From contig DPWB01000030.1 of NCBI GenBank assembly GCA_003527885.1, positions 1 through 16,001 on the forward strand: a stretch of DNA of 16,001 nucleotides, read 5' to 3'. Shown here in pieces: positions 1 to 7,227 of this stretch; position 1 is the stretch's first letter, and each line of letters opens with the position of its first letter. The notes beneath the pieces are model-generated. The model saw nothing but the letters and a program-made list of their open reading frames with translations. It searched no databases and was not told where the DNA came from. The DNA is from Candidatus Competibacteraceae bacterium. GTDB lineage: Bacteria > Pseudomonadota > Gammaproteobacteria > Competibacterales > Competibacteraceae. Position numbers and translations under genes: made by a program.

Positions 1-23
1 ACGCGTCTCTTGTTATATTTTTT

Positions 24-67
24 CAAGCAGAAGACGGCATACGAGATCTAGTACGGTCTCGTGGGCT
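24..67 (+). other. Residual Illumina P7 / Nextera i7 adapter (artefact)
   Basis: Bases 24-47 match the complete 24-base Illumina P7 flow-cell oligonucleotide. Bases 48-55 (CTAGTACG) fit an 8-base Nextera i7 index, which I recall as N702, and bases 56-67 (GTCTCGTGGGCT) match the start of the Nextera read-2 adapter. The match stops at base 68. This is library sequence that was not trimmed before assembly, not biology. Bases 1-23 lie outside the adapter and are equally untrustworthy, so genomic sequence should be assumed to begin only after about base 67. Confidence 0.95.
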
Positions 68-130
68 GGCGGATAAACTGACCAGGCGCGCTACCGAGCA
101 CTACACTTTAAAAATCCTGCCGCACATTTG

Positions 131-898
131 ATGATGAGCAAGCTTTATATTTGGCAGCATCGCGCTTTTTTCATGGGACACCTGCCCGACATCGCCGAAC
201 ATCGGCTGGGCGCCGCCGCCTTGTGCGTGGGGATCGACCGGCCGTTTCGGGTTCTGGAAAGCGAGAGCGACCTTTGGCGCGAGGGTCGCAGCGTGCTGGT
301 GCCTCCAGGCTGTCTTCATGAAATCCGAGTGGGTGGGGCCATCTTGGCGATCCTGTTCGTCGAGCCGGAAAGCGACGATTATGTGGCCCTCAAGGACGCG
401 ATGTCGGATGGCGAATGGCAATGCCTGTACGGTTTGAAGGAGGAAGCCACCGTGTTGGCCGCGCTGGACGAAGTCTGGCGCCAACAGCCGGATGCCGCTA
501 CGATCCGCGGCGTGCTCGATTGCTGGGTTCCAGCACCGGACCCCGGCCACCGCCAACCGCTGGACAGCCGGATTCAGCGGGTCATCGAGCTGATGAAAGA
601 GGATTTGAACCGCAACCAGTCATTGGGCGAGCTAGCCGATTGCGTGAGTCTGTCGCCAACGCGCTTGGTGCATTTGTTCAAGGAGCAAGTCGGCGTGCCG
701 ATCCGGCGCTTCCGCCAGTGGCGCCGGATGCGAGAGGTGGCGGCCCGGATCGTCCGGGGAGAGACCTTGACCGATGCGGCCTTGGGCGCGGGTTTCGCCG
801 ATTCCTCGCATTTCAGCCGCGCCTTTCGCAATATGTTCGGCATCACCCCTTCTTCGATCTTCGGTCGCGCCGCCAACGTGCATATCGTGATCGCCTGA
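131..898 (+). CDS. AraC/XylS-family transcriptional regulator
   Basis: This is a cytoplasmic DNA-binding regulator of about 255 residues. Residues about 10-100 look like a small cupin-type sensing domain (hydrophobic strands, then a VPPGCLHEIRV turn). Residues about 145-245 form the double helix-turn-helix domain of the AraC family: the first helix pair is around SLGELADCVSLSPTRLVHLF, and the family signature GFADSSHFSRAFRNMFGITP begins near residue 221. The start is uncertain. ATG codons lie at 131 and 134, a TTG just before them is also in frame, and no clear Shine-Dalgarno is present; the in-frame stop upstream is at 74-76, beside the adapter junction. The tatD-like gene starts 11 bases after its stop, so the two may be co-transcribed. 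The inducer and target genes cannot be inferred. Confidence 0.85.
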   Translation: MMSKLYIWQHRAFFMGHLPDIAEHRLGAAALCVGIDRPFRVLESESDLWREGRSVLVPPGCLHEIRVGGAILAILFVEPESDDYVALKDAMSDGEWQCLYGLKEEATVLAALDEVWRQQPDAATIRGVLDCWVPAPDPGHRQPLDSRIQRVIELMKEDLNRNQSLGELADCVSLSPTRLVHLFKEQVGVPIRRFRQWRRMREVAARIVRGETLTDAALGAGFADSSHFSRAFRNMFGITPSSIFGRAANVHIVIA

Positions 899-909
899 AT
901 GTGCGACCG

Positions 910-1701
910 ATGCTAGCGCTGATCGACAGCCACAACCATTTCGACGATGCCCGTTTCGATCCCGACCGCGCCGAGGCCTTCGAACGGGCGCGCGCCGCCG
1001 GCGTGAACGCGCAAGTGCTGGCGGCGGTCAGCGTTCGGTCGTGGCCGAAACTCAAGACCGTCGCGGCCAGCTATTGCGGGGTATACGCCAGTTACGGTTT
1101 GCACCCCGCTTATCTCGCGGAACACCGTCGGGAACATCTCGACGATCTGGCCGATTGGCTGGCGCGAGAGCGTCCGATAGCGGTCGGCGAGTGCGGCCTG
1201 GACTATTATCTGCCCGACCTCGATCCCGCCCGCCAAGCCGATTACTTCACCGGCCAGCTGCGGCTGGCGCGGCGCCACGATTTGCCGGCGATCATCCACG
1301 CCCGCCACGCGGTCGATCATGCCATCAAGTTCATCCGGCGTTTTCCGGGCGTGCGCGGGGTAGTGCACAGCTTTTCCGGCAGCGAGGAACAGGCCCGCCG
1401 CTTGCTCGACCTGGGCATCCTGCTCAGCTTCGGCGGGCCGCTGACCTATCCGCGCGCCAACCGGCTGCGCGGTTTGATCCGCTACCTGCCGCTGGATGGC
1501 TTCATGCTGGAAACCGATGCGCCCGACCAGCCGCCGAGCGGCCATCGCGGCGCGCGCAACGAACCGGCTTTTTTAACGGAGATTCTGGCGTGCGTGGCCG
1601 ACCTGCGCGGGACCGATCCGGCGGAAATCGCCGCCGCCACCAGCGGCAACGCCCGCCGGTTGTTCGGAATCGTCGATGGCGCACCCGCACGCCCGCACTG
1701 A
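910..1701 (+). CDS. TatD-family metal-dependent hydrolase (YjjV-like)
   Basis: The 263-residue protein is a TIM-barrel amidohydrolase of the TatD family, cytoplasmic, whose members are metal-dependent nucleases or phosphoesterases. The expected metal ligands are visible: DSHNH at residues 6-10 (H8, H10), E94 in GECGLDYY, H130 in IIHARH, H153 in VVHSFSG and D203 in LETDAP. The LETDAPDQPP segment followed by an RGxRNEP motif resembles the YjjV branch more than TatD itself. I chose ATG 910 because MLALIDSHNH is the usual N-terminus; an in-frame GTG lies at 901. Reading further upstream would overlap most of the AraC-type gene and gives only shadow sequence. No Shine-Dalgarno is seen, so translation may be coupled to the upstream gene. 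The stop overlaps the next gene by 26 bases. The physiological substrate is unknown. Confidence 0.9.
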   Translation: MLALIDSHNHFDDARFDPDRAEAFERARAAGVNAQVLAAVSVRSWPKLKTVAASYCGVYASYGLHPAYLAEHRREHLDDLADWLARERPIAVGECGLDYYLPDLDPARQADYFTGQLRLARRHDLPAIIHARHAVDHAIKFIRRFPGVRGVVHSFSGSEEQARRLLDLGILLSFGGPLTYPRANRLRGLIRYLPLDGFMLETDAPDQPPSGHRGARNEPAFLTEILACVADLRGTDPAEIAAATSGNARRLFGIVDGAPARPH

Positions 1702-2425
1702 AATCCTGATCGGGGTCGACGGGCTGGAACGGCTGCGGGCCGCCCGCGTGCTGGTCGCCGGCTTGGGCGGGGTTGGCGGTCATGCCGCCGAAGCCTTGGG
1801 CCGCGCCGGTGTCGGTCACATGAGCTTGCTGGATCACGATGTCGTGTCGCCATCCAACCTCAACCGGCAGTTGCTGGCGCTGCGCTCGACGCTCGGCCAG
1901 CCGAAGGCCGAATTGATGGCGGCCCGCTTGCGGGATATCGACCCCGATCTGGAGCTGGGGCTGATCGCTGAGTTTTTGCGGCCGGAGGCCGCCGAGCAGT
2001 TAGTTACGGTGGGGCGCTACGATTTCGTCGCCGACTGTATCGACAGCATCGCGTGCAAGGCGGCGCTGGTCGTGGCGTGCCAGCACCACGGCGTGCCGGT
2101 AATTTCGGCCTTGGGCGCGGGCAATTGTTTGGAGGTAAGCCGGGTGCGGCTGGCGCGATTGGAACAGACCCAGGTTTGCCCGCTGGCGCGCGAGCTGCGC
2201 CGCCGCCTGCGGCGATCGGGCGCGACGCTCGACTATCCGGTGGTCTACAGCGACGAACCGCGCCGGCAACCCTTGCCCCATCGACCGGTCGAGGGTGACG
2301 CGCCCGGTCGACCCCGAGCGGTGAACGGAACGATCTCTTACTTGCCCGCTCTGTTCGGCGTCATGCTGGCGGGGTTTATCGTGCGTCGGCTGCTGGGGGA
2401 GGCGCACTGGTCTGACGTTCGCTGA
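1676..2425 (+). CDS. tcdA: tRNA threonylcarbamoyladenosine dehydratase (TcdA/CsdL)
   Basis: TcdA is an E1-like enzyme that uses ATP to cyclise the t6A modification at position 37 of ANN-decoding tRNAs to ct6A. The 249-residue product carries the ThiF/MoeB/HesA Rossmann core: nucleotide-binding GLGGVG at residues 30-35, the acidic residue in SLLDHD near 53, and the SNLNRQLLAL motif at 60-69 followed by a STLGQPKAE segment. The C-terminal NGTISYLPALFGVMLAGF stretch is typical of TcdA and separates it from ThiF and MoeB. The N-terminus (RTEILIGVDGLERL) also fits. ATG 1676 overlaps the tatD-like gene by 26 bases, which implies translational coupling. The protein is slightly shorter than E. coli TcdA (268 residues). 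I recognise the family from motifs only; another ThiF-family member is possible but less likely. Confidence 0.87.
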   Translation: MAHPHARTEILIGVDGLERLRAARVLVAGLGGVGGHAAEALGRAGVGHMSLLDHDVVSPSNLNRQLLALRSTLGQPKAELMAARLRDIDPDLELGLIAEFLRPEAAEQLVTVGRYDFVADCIDSIACKAALVVACQHHGVPVISALGAGNCLEVSRVRLARLEQTQVCPLARELRRRLRRSGATLDYPVVYSDEPRRQPLPHRPVEGDAPGRPRAVNGTISYLPALFGVMLAGFIVRRLLGEAHWSDVR

Positions 2426-2654
2426 GCGCGCGGGTCGAAAGTCTCTGATAAAGGCCGGCGCGGGCGGCGGCTGCCGGGTTGCGCTGGATGGGAGAAGCCT
2501 GATACCCTCGAAAAAGCACCGTCGGCCGCCGCCACGATCCAACCCATTCCATAATGCCTCCCGCCGCTGGAGCAGCTAAAGAGAGCGCACGCGCCCGACT
2601 TTGTTCGGCCGTCTATTCTGCGGCACTACTGCCACTATCGAGTTCCGAACCGAC

Positions 2655-3854
2655 ATGAACTGGCCCAACACCGCGCTGACCGAGCGCCTCGATATCCGTT
2701 ATCCGATCCTCCAGGCACCGATGACCGGCGGTCCTGGCACGCCGCAACTAGTGGCGGCGGTGTCCGAGGCCGGCGGCCTCGGGGCGCTGTCGGGCGGCTG
2801 TCTGCAACCGGAGCAATTGCGGGAGGCCATCGCCGGAGTGCGTGCGCTGACCGACCGGCCGTTCGCGGTCAGTTTGGCCGCTAGCCCGCCTGCCAAAGCC
2901 GATGAGAAGCGCATCGCCCGCGCCCGCCAGCTGTTGGCCCCGTACCGCGCCGAACTGGGATTGCCCGCGGAAACGGCTGCGCCGCCGGATCCACCGGATT
3001 TCCTCGGACAACTGGCTATCGTGTTGGAGGAGAAGGTGCCGGTCTTGAGCTTCATTTTCGGCGTGCCGGACGCGGCTTGCCTGGATCTGGCGCGGGCTGC
3101 CGGCATCGCGATTCTGGGCGCCGCGACCCATCTGCTGGAAGCGATTGTTCTGGAAGAAAGCGGCGTGGATTTCATCGTCGCTCAAGGCGCCGAGGCGGGC
3201 GGCCATCGCGGAACGTTCATCGGCCAGCCCGAGCAGGGGTTGGTCGGCACCTTGGCCTTGGTGCCGTTGTTGGCCAAGCACGTCCGAGTTCCCATCATCG
3301 CGGCCGGCGGCATCATGGACGGACGTGGCATCGCCGCCGCGCGGATGCTGGGCGCCGTCGGCGTGCAAATGGGGACCGCCTTTCTGGCCTGCCCGGAAAG
3401 TGGCGCCCATCCCGCCTATAAGGCTTTGCTGAGCCAAGGCAACGAGATCGCCACCACCTTGAGCCGGGTGTTCACCGGTCGCTGCGGGCGGGTGCTGCGC
3501 AACCGCTTGGTCAGCGAACTGCGGGCGCACGAGAACGAGCTACCGGGCTTTCCGCTGCAGTGGTTTCTCACCCAGGAACTGGGCCAGACCGCCGCCGAGC
3601 GGGGCAAGACCGATTTCATGGCGTTGTGGGCGGGTCAGGGCTGCCATCTGTGCGAGGACCGGCCCGCGGCCGAATTGGTGGCGCTCTGGGCGGACCAGGC
3701 CGCCGCTTTATTGGCCGGCGAGGCCAAGCCGGAACCCGTACCCGTCCTGCCCGAGCCCGTTACCCCAGAGCCGTTGGCGCAAGAACAACCCGCTTCGGCT
3801 GATAGCGACCCCGACTGGACCGACCACCGCCACGATTCGGCGGACATCAGCTAA
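2655..3854 (+). CDS. Nitronate monooxygenase / 2-nitropropane dioxygenase-like flavoprotein
   Basis: This 399-residue protein resembles FMN-dependent nitronate monooxygenases, which oxidise toxic alkyl nitronates such as propionate-3-nitronate; enoyl-ACP reductase FabK has the same fold. Supporting motifs are ILQAPM near residues 18-23, GGLGALSGG at about 40-48, AQGAEAGGHRG at 176-186 (the conserved His is 184) and IIAAGGIMDGRGIAAA around 214-227, the phosphate-binding loop for FMN. ATG 2655 is preferred because MNWPNTALTERLDIRYPI matches the family N-terminus; an in-frame TTG at 2601 would add 18 unlikely residues. The final 45 residues are rich in Pro, Glu and Asp and look disordered, an extension beyond the usual length of about 350. 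The stop overlaps ampD tail to tail by 8 bases. The annotated substrate is a family inference. Confidence 0.87.
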   Translation: MNWPNTALTERLDIRYPILQAPMTGGPGTPQLVAAVSEAGGLGALSGGCLQPEQLREAIAGVRALTDRPFAVSLAASPPAKADEKRIARARQLLAPYRAELGLPAETAAPPDPPDFLGQLAIVLEEKVPVLSFIFGVPDAACLDLARAAGIAILGAATHLLEAIVLEESGVDFIVAQGAEAGGHRGTFIGQPEQGLVGTLALVPLLAKHVRVPIIAAGGIMDGRGIAAARMLGAVGVQMGTAFLACPESGAHPAYKALLSQGNEIATTLSRVFTGRCGRVLRNRLVSELRAHENELPGFPLQWFLTQELGQTAAERGKTDFMALWAGQGCHLCEDRPAAELVALWADQAAALLAGEAKPEPVPVLPEPVTPEPLAQEQPASADSDPDWTDHRHDSADIS

Positions 3855-4410
3855 CGGTGCCGTCGCCCAACAACCGATGCAGGCGGTTCCAGTCAAACGC
3901 GGGACCCGGATCGGTCTTGCGGCCCGGCGCGATGTCGGAATGCCCCGCCAAGCGATCCGGCTGTAGGGTGGGATAGGCAAGCCGCAGCGCCGCGATCACC
4001 GCCGCCAACCGCCGGTATTGGCGGTCCTCGTAGGGTAGGTCGTCGGTCCCTTCCAATTCGATGCCGACGCTGAAATCGTTGCAGCGGCGGCGGCCGGCGT
4101 AGGACGACTCTCCCGCGTGCCAGGCCCGGCGGTGGAACGGGACGTACTGCACCAGCTCGCCGGTGCGCCGGATCAGCAGGTGCGTCGATACCCGCAAGTC
4201 CGCGATGGTCCTAAAATAAGGATGGGCGGCCGGATCGAGCGCGTTGGCGAACAAGGCGTCGATCCAGGGGCCGCCGAAGACCCCGGGCGGCAGACTGATG
4301 CCGTGGACGACGAGCAAGTCGACGGCTACGCCCTCCGGTCGGTCATCGCAGTTGGGTGAAGGCAGAAACCGGGCCGCGTCCAGCAATCCCGTGGCCGGGT
4401 CGGCGCGCAT
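3847..4410 (-). CDS. ampD: 1,6-anhydro-N-acetylmuramyl-L-alanine amidase AmpD
   Basis: AmpD is a cytoplasmic zinc amidase of peptidoglycan recycling. It cleaves the peptide from anhydro-muropeptides imported by AmpG and thereby lowers the ligand of AmpR where a beta-lactamase is controlled that way. The 187-residue protein aligns end to end with E. coli AmpD by eye. Zinc ligands are H36 (VVHGISLPPG), H157 (GHSDIAP) and D167; the catalytic pair corresponds to E118 (FSVGIELEGTD) and K165 (GRKTDPGPAFDW). FGGPWIDALF and QYVPF are also family-typical. There is no signal peptide, which argues for AmpD rather than a secreted AmiD. It starts 6 bases after the stop of the FimX-like gene, so it is probably translated from the same transcript. 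Its own Shine-Dalgarno is weak. Confidence 0.95.
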   Translation of the reverse strand: MRADPATGLLDAARFLPSPNCDDRPEGVAVDLLVVHGISLPPGVFGGPWIDALFANALDPAAHPYFRTIADLRVSTHLLIRRTGELVQYVPFHRRAWHAGESSYAGRRRCNDFSVGIELEGTDDLPYEDRQYRRLAAVIAALRLAYPTLQPDRLAGHSDIAPGRKTDPGPAFDWNRLHRLLGDGTVS

Positions 4411-4416
4411 CGCCGC

Positions 4417-6909
4417 TTACAGCACGACGTGCTCGAAATCGAAGCTCATGTCGGTGTGGGGTCGCTGCAACAGGAAGCCTTGGACGTAATCGATGCCGCA
4501 CGACCACAACACCGGCAGCGTGGTGTTGTCCTCGATGCCGGTGAGGATGGTGGTCACGCCTTGGGTGGCGAGCTTGCGGGCCAACGCGGTCAGCTCTTGC
4601 TGGCGGGCTTTGTCGTTGTGCAAATCCTGCGCGTAGCGGCTGTCCAGCTTCACGTAATCGATTTTTAGCGCCTGGACGAGCGCTTGCGCCCGTTCGTGGC
4701 CGCTGAAGTGATCCAGGGAAAGGCCGCACCCCAGTTCCTTGAGACGCCGCAGAAACGGCAGCAGGGTCTGCCGGTTGACCTCGGCGGTAGTTTCGGCCAG
4801 TTCGAACACCAGGCTGGAGGCCGGAACCTCGGTTTTGAGCAAGCCGCTTTGCAGCCAGTTGAACAGCTCCTCATCTTGCAAGATGGTGGGCGAGATGTTG
4901 ATGAACAGGATCGCCGCGCGCCCGTGCGCCCGGCGGTCGCGCAACAGGCGAATCGAATGGGCGATGACCCAGCGGTCGAGCACCATGCCGATACGGTGGC
5001 GCTTGACCAGGCCGAAGATGGTTTCCGGCAGCAGTTCCCAGCCGTCGCGGTTGCGCATCCGCAGCAGGACTTCGTAGCGCTCCGTGGTGTCGCCGCGCAG
5101 GCTGACGATCGGCTGAAACAGCAGGTTCATCCGCTGCTGCTGCACGGCCTCGCGCACTTCTTCCAACAGTTTGCGCTGGCGCGGATTGTCCGCGTCCTGG
5201 TCGGTGTTTTGGGTGTGGTGGACGTGGATGCGGGTATCCTTGCTGTCCCGCGCCATCCCGCAGGCTAAATCGGCTTGTTGGATCAGCAGGGCGGCCTCCG
5301 GTTTGGCCGGATCGGCGATGCTGATGCCGATGCTGGTGCGCAGTTGGAAATCGCCGTTGTGAAGCCGGTAGGGATCGGTTTCCAGGCTCGCTTGCACGGC
5401 GCGGGCGCTGGCGATCAGCGCCTCCTGGCTGGTAAAGGCCAGCAGCACCGTGAAAATGGCATCGCCGAACCGGGCCGCGATCGGATCGATGCCCAAGGTG
5501 GCTTGCAGGCGCTTGGCCGCGTGTTCGATGATCTCGTCGGCCGCCGCCGCGTCCAGGCTTTCGATGGCGCGCAGGTTGTTCAAGGTCACGAGCATGACCG
5601 CCACCGGTTGGGTGTTGGCGGTGGCGGCGACCAGAACGCGATCCAGGCGCGCGAGAAAATACGGGCGGTTGTACAAGCCGCTCACGGTGTCCCGATTGCT
5701 GAGCTGGCTGAACTTGCGATACAGGCCGCGGCCCTGACGCAACCGTTTGGTGATGGCCGCGAACAACAGTTCCTGGTTCAAAGGCTTGCCGAGCAGTACT
5801 TCGCCGCTCAAACCGGCGACGGTCAGACGCTGGGCGATGTCGGGTTGCGCCGACAGCAGAATCATGGGCGTTTCCCGAAACTGCTCGTGTTGCTGGGTGG
5901 CTTGCGCCAGCATCAAGCCGTCGGTTTCCTTCAGATCGAGGCTCATGACCAGCAGGCTGGGGTGAAAGTTGCGTAGCGCTTGCAGGATTTGCAGCGGCTG
6001 GGCCAGTACTTGGGTCACCATGTTGCGGCTTTCCAGCCAGCGGGCCATCTCGCGGGCGGGCGGCAAGGTATCATCCACGATCAGAATGCGGTGGCTGGAC
6101 CGGCCCAGGAGCCGTTCGTCCAGCGTTTCCACCAGCATCGGCACGTCCACCGGCTTGATGAAATAGCCGGACCCACCGGCCTCCACCGCTTCAAGCCGGG
6201 CGGTGATGTCGCCGCGATCGGCCAGGAACAGGATCGGCGCATCTGGGGGCAACAGTTGTCGCAGGGCGCTGATTTGTTGCAGGATGGCTTGGTTGTCGGT
6301 CGAGAAATCCAGATCGATGATCAAGGCGAGCGGCTGCTGGGATTCGACCAGCATCTGGCGAATTTCGGCCAAGCCGGCGCACAGCCGGACCCGAAAGCCG
6401 CCGCGCTGTTCGAGCTTGCGCGCCAGTTCGCTCATGGATTCCGGCGCCATCAACCAAACGGTGGCTTCCAGCGCCGCCGTTTGCGTGCCGCCCGCCAGCG
6501 GCAACAGTGCTTCTTGTTTTTCCCATTTGGAAAATAAAGGCGTGGTGAACCCTTCGTTCGACGGGTCGGCGCCCGGTTCGGCATTTTGCGCCGCCATGTC
6601 GCCCTCGGCCGCCGGCAATGACCGGCAAAGCGCATCGACCACGGCGATCAAACGTTCTCGTTGCGCGCCCTTGGGCAACTCACCCTTGTCGAGGCACTCA
6701 CCGATTTGTTCTTCAAGCCGGGCGCCCAGTAAAACGAGTTTTTGGAACTCGGGCCGCGGCCGGGCCAGGGCGAGTAATTCCTGGGTCGCGCGCTGTAGCA
6801 GCACGAAAAATTCGCGACTCCATTTGATGTAAACCAGCTTTTCGGCCAAGTCATCGATGCGCTGAATTTTGGCGGCGAGCGGTTCGTTACGGGCGAGTTT
6901 CAATTCCAT
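4417..6909 (-). CDS. FimX-like protein: REC-REC-degenerate GGDEF-degenerate EAL
   Basis: This is a cytoplasmic protein of about 830 residues. Residues 1-130 are mostly helical and unrecognised. REC1 (about 140-260) has a candidate phosphoacceptor, D199 in LALIIDLD, and a KP motif, but lacks the acidic pair. REC2 (about 275-390) has the acidic pair D279/D280 (LIVDD) and K375 (GKP), but an ungapped comparison places S323 at the phosphoacceptor position. The GGDEF domain has GDAIF (482-486) and the EAL domain has EVL (613-615). The EAL domain also reads LDHFSG where DDFG is normal, and LTGIE where AEGVE is normal. Pseudomonas FimX, a c-di-GMP receptor for type IV pilus assembly, is described with GDSIF and EVL, so a non-catalytic receptor role is likely. 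ATG 6909 follows AGAAG at good spacing; an in-frame GTG lies at 6924. It probably shares an operon with ampD. Confidence 0.85.
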   Translation of the reverse strand: MELKLARNEPLAAKIQRIDDLAEKLVYIKWSREFFVLLQRATQELLALARPRPEFQKLVLLGARLEEQIGECLDKGELPKGAQRERLIAVVDALCRSLPAAEGDMAAQNAEPGADPSNEGFTTPLFSKWEKQEALLPLAGGTQTAALEATVWLMAPESMSELARKLEQRGGFRVRLCAGLAEIRQMLVESQQPLALIIDLDFSTDNQAILQQISALRQLLPPDAPILFLADRGDITARLEAVEAGGSGYFIKPVDVPMLVETLDERLLGRSSHRILIVDDTLPPAREMARWLESRNMVTQVLAQPLQILQALRNFHPSLLVMSLDLKETDGLMLAQATQQHEQFRETPMILLSAQPDIAQRLTVAGLSGEVLLGKPLNQELLFAAITKRLRQGRGLYRKFSQLSNRDTVSGLYNRPYFLARLDRVLVAATANTQPVAVMLVTLNNLRAIESLDAAAADEIIEHAAKRLQATLGIDPIAARFGDAIFTVLLAFTSQEALIASARAVQASLETDPYRLHNGDFQLRTSIGISIADPAKPEAALLIQQADLACGMARDSKDTRIHVHHTQNTDQDADNPRQRKLLEEVREAVQQQRMNLLFQPIVSLRGDTTERYEVLLRMRNRDGWELLPETIFGLVKRHRIGMVLDRWVIAHSIRLLRDRRAHGRAAILFINISPTILQDEELFNWLQSGLLKTEVPASSLVFELAETTAEVNRQTLLPFLRRLKELGCGLSLDHFSGHERAQALVQALKIDYVKLDSRYAQDLHNDKARQQELTALARKLATQGVTTILTGIEDNTTLPVLWSCGIDYVQGFLLQRPHTDMSFDFEHVVL

Positions 6910-6919
6910 CGAGAATCTT

Positions 6920-6973
6920 CTCACGGGTGTAGCAGTGAAATTCCAAATAATAGTAACCCGTGAGGCCGGGTTA
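6920..6973 (-). promoter_or_regulatory. Leader with two mutually exclusive stem-loops upstream of the FimX-like gene
   Basis: Read on the minus strand, the leader holds TAACCCG (6973-6967), six bases, then CGGGTTA (6960-6954), a perfect 7-bp hairpin. It also holds CTCACGGGT (6964-6956) and ACCCGTGAG (6928-6920), a perfect 9-bp inverted repeat with 27 bases between the arms. The two pairings share bases 6956-6960, so they cannot form together. The second pairing ends 11 bases before ATG 6909 and abuts the AGAAG ribosome-binding site. The inverted repeats are read directly; a regulatory function is inference, and these could instead be protein-binding operators. Confidence 0.45.
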
Positions 6974-7105
6974 ATTCAACAAGTATTTGATTTTTATGGA
7001 TCAGTATAATTTCGTTCAACGGTTGGAGCTAAGGCTTTGGTTTTGCTCGCATGAACTGATTATATAGGGATGGACGGGGCGGAGGGCGCTCCGACAGAAA
7101 AAGGG
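6974..7105. other. Intergenic stretch without a gene
   Basis: Together with the leader and the fbp terminator, this fills the 318-base gap between the FimX-like gene and fbp. It is more AT-rich than its surroundings. It should hold the FimX-like promoter: a minus-strand TATACT lies near 7004-7009, but no matching -35 is found 16-18 bases away. A short inverted repeat (CGGAG, four bases, CTCCG) occupies 7080-7093. No coding potential or RNA gene is recognised. Confidence 0.4.
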
Positions 7106-7139
7106 GCGATGCGGCAAGAAGACATATTTGCCACATCGC
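7095..7139 (-). terminator. Rho-independent terminator of fbp
   Basis: Bases 7106-7116 and 7129-7139 form an 11-position stem with one mismatch (7112/7133) and a 12-base loop. On the minus strand the stem is followed by CCC and then five T residues, as expected for an intrinsic terminator. It lies about 90 bases past the fbp stop and is oriented for fbp transcription. On the plus strand no T-run follows, so it should act in one direction. Confidence 0.65.
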
Positions 7140-7227
7140 TCTTGATGGGCCGATAGTGTTTAGTGCAAGTCCTCAAGGTATCGAGGGCCTATTGTAAGCG
7201 GAAATGAAACAGTCTTTCAAAATGAGG

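Noticed and set aside
415..909. In-frame extension of the tatD-like gene back across the AraC-type gene
   Set aside because: The extra 165 codons encode an Arg/Pro/Gly-rich shadow of the regulator, which has clear motifs in its own frame; TatD proteins begin with the DSHNH segment.
913..1545. 210-codon open frame on the minus strand
   Set aside because: Antisense shadow of the tatD-like gene with no recognisable family sequence, as expected in GC-rich DNA.
5275..5976. 233-codon open frame on the plus strand
   Set aside because: Lies entirely antisense to the FimX-like gene and is Gln/Gly/Ala-rich with no domain pattern.
6920..6973. c-di-GMP (GEMM) riboswitch upstream of the FimX-like gene
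   Set aside because: Tempting from gene context, but the leader is short and lacks the two-helix receptor layout and conserved core bases of GEMM-I as I know them; only competing hairpins can be supported.
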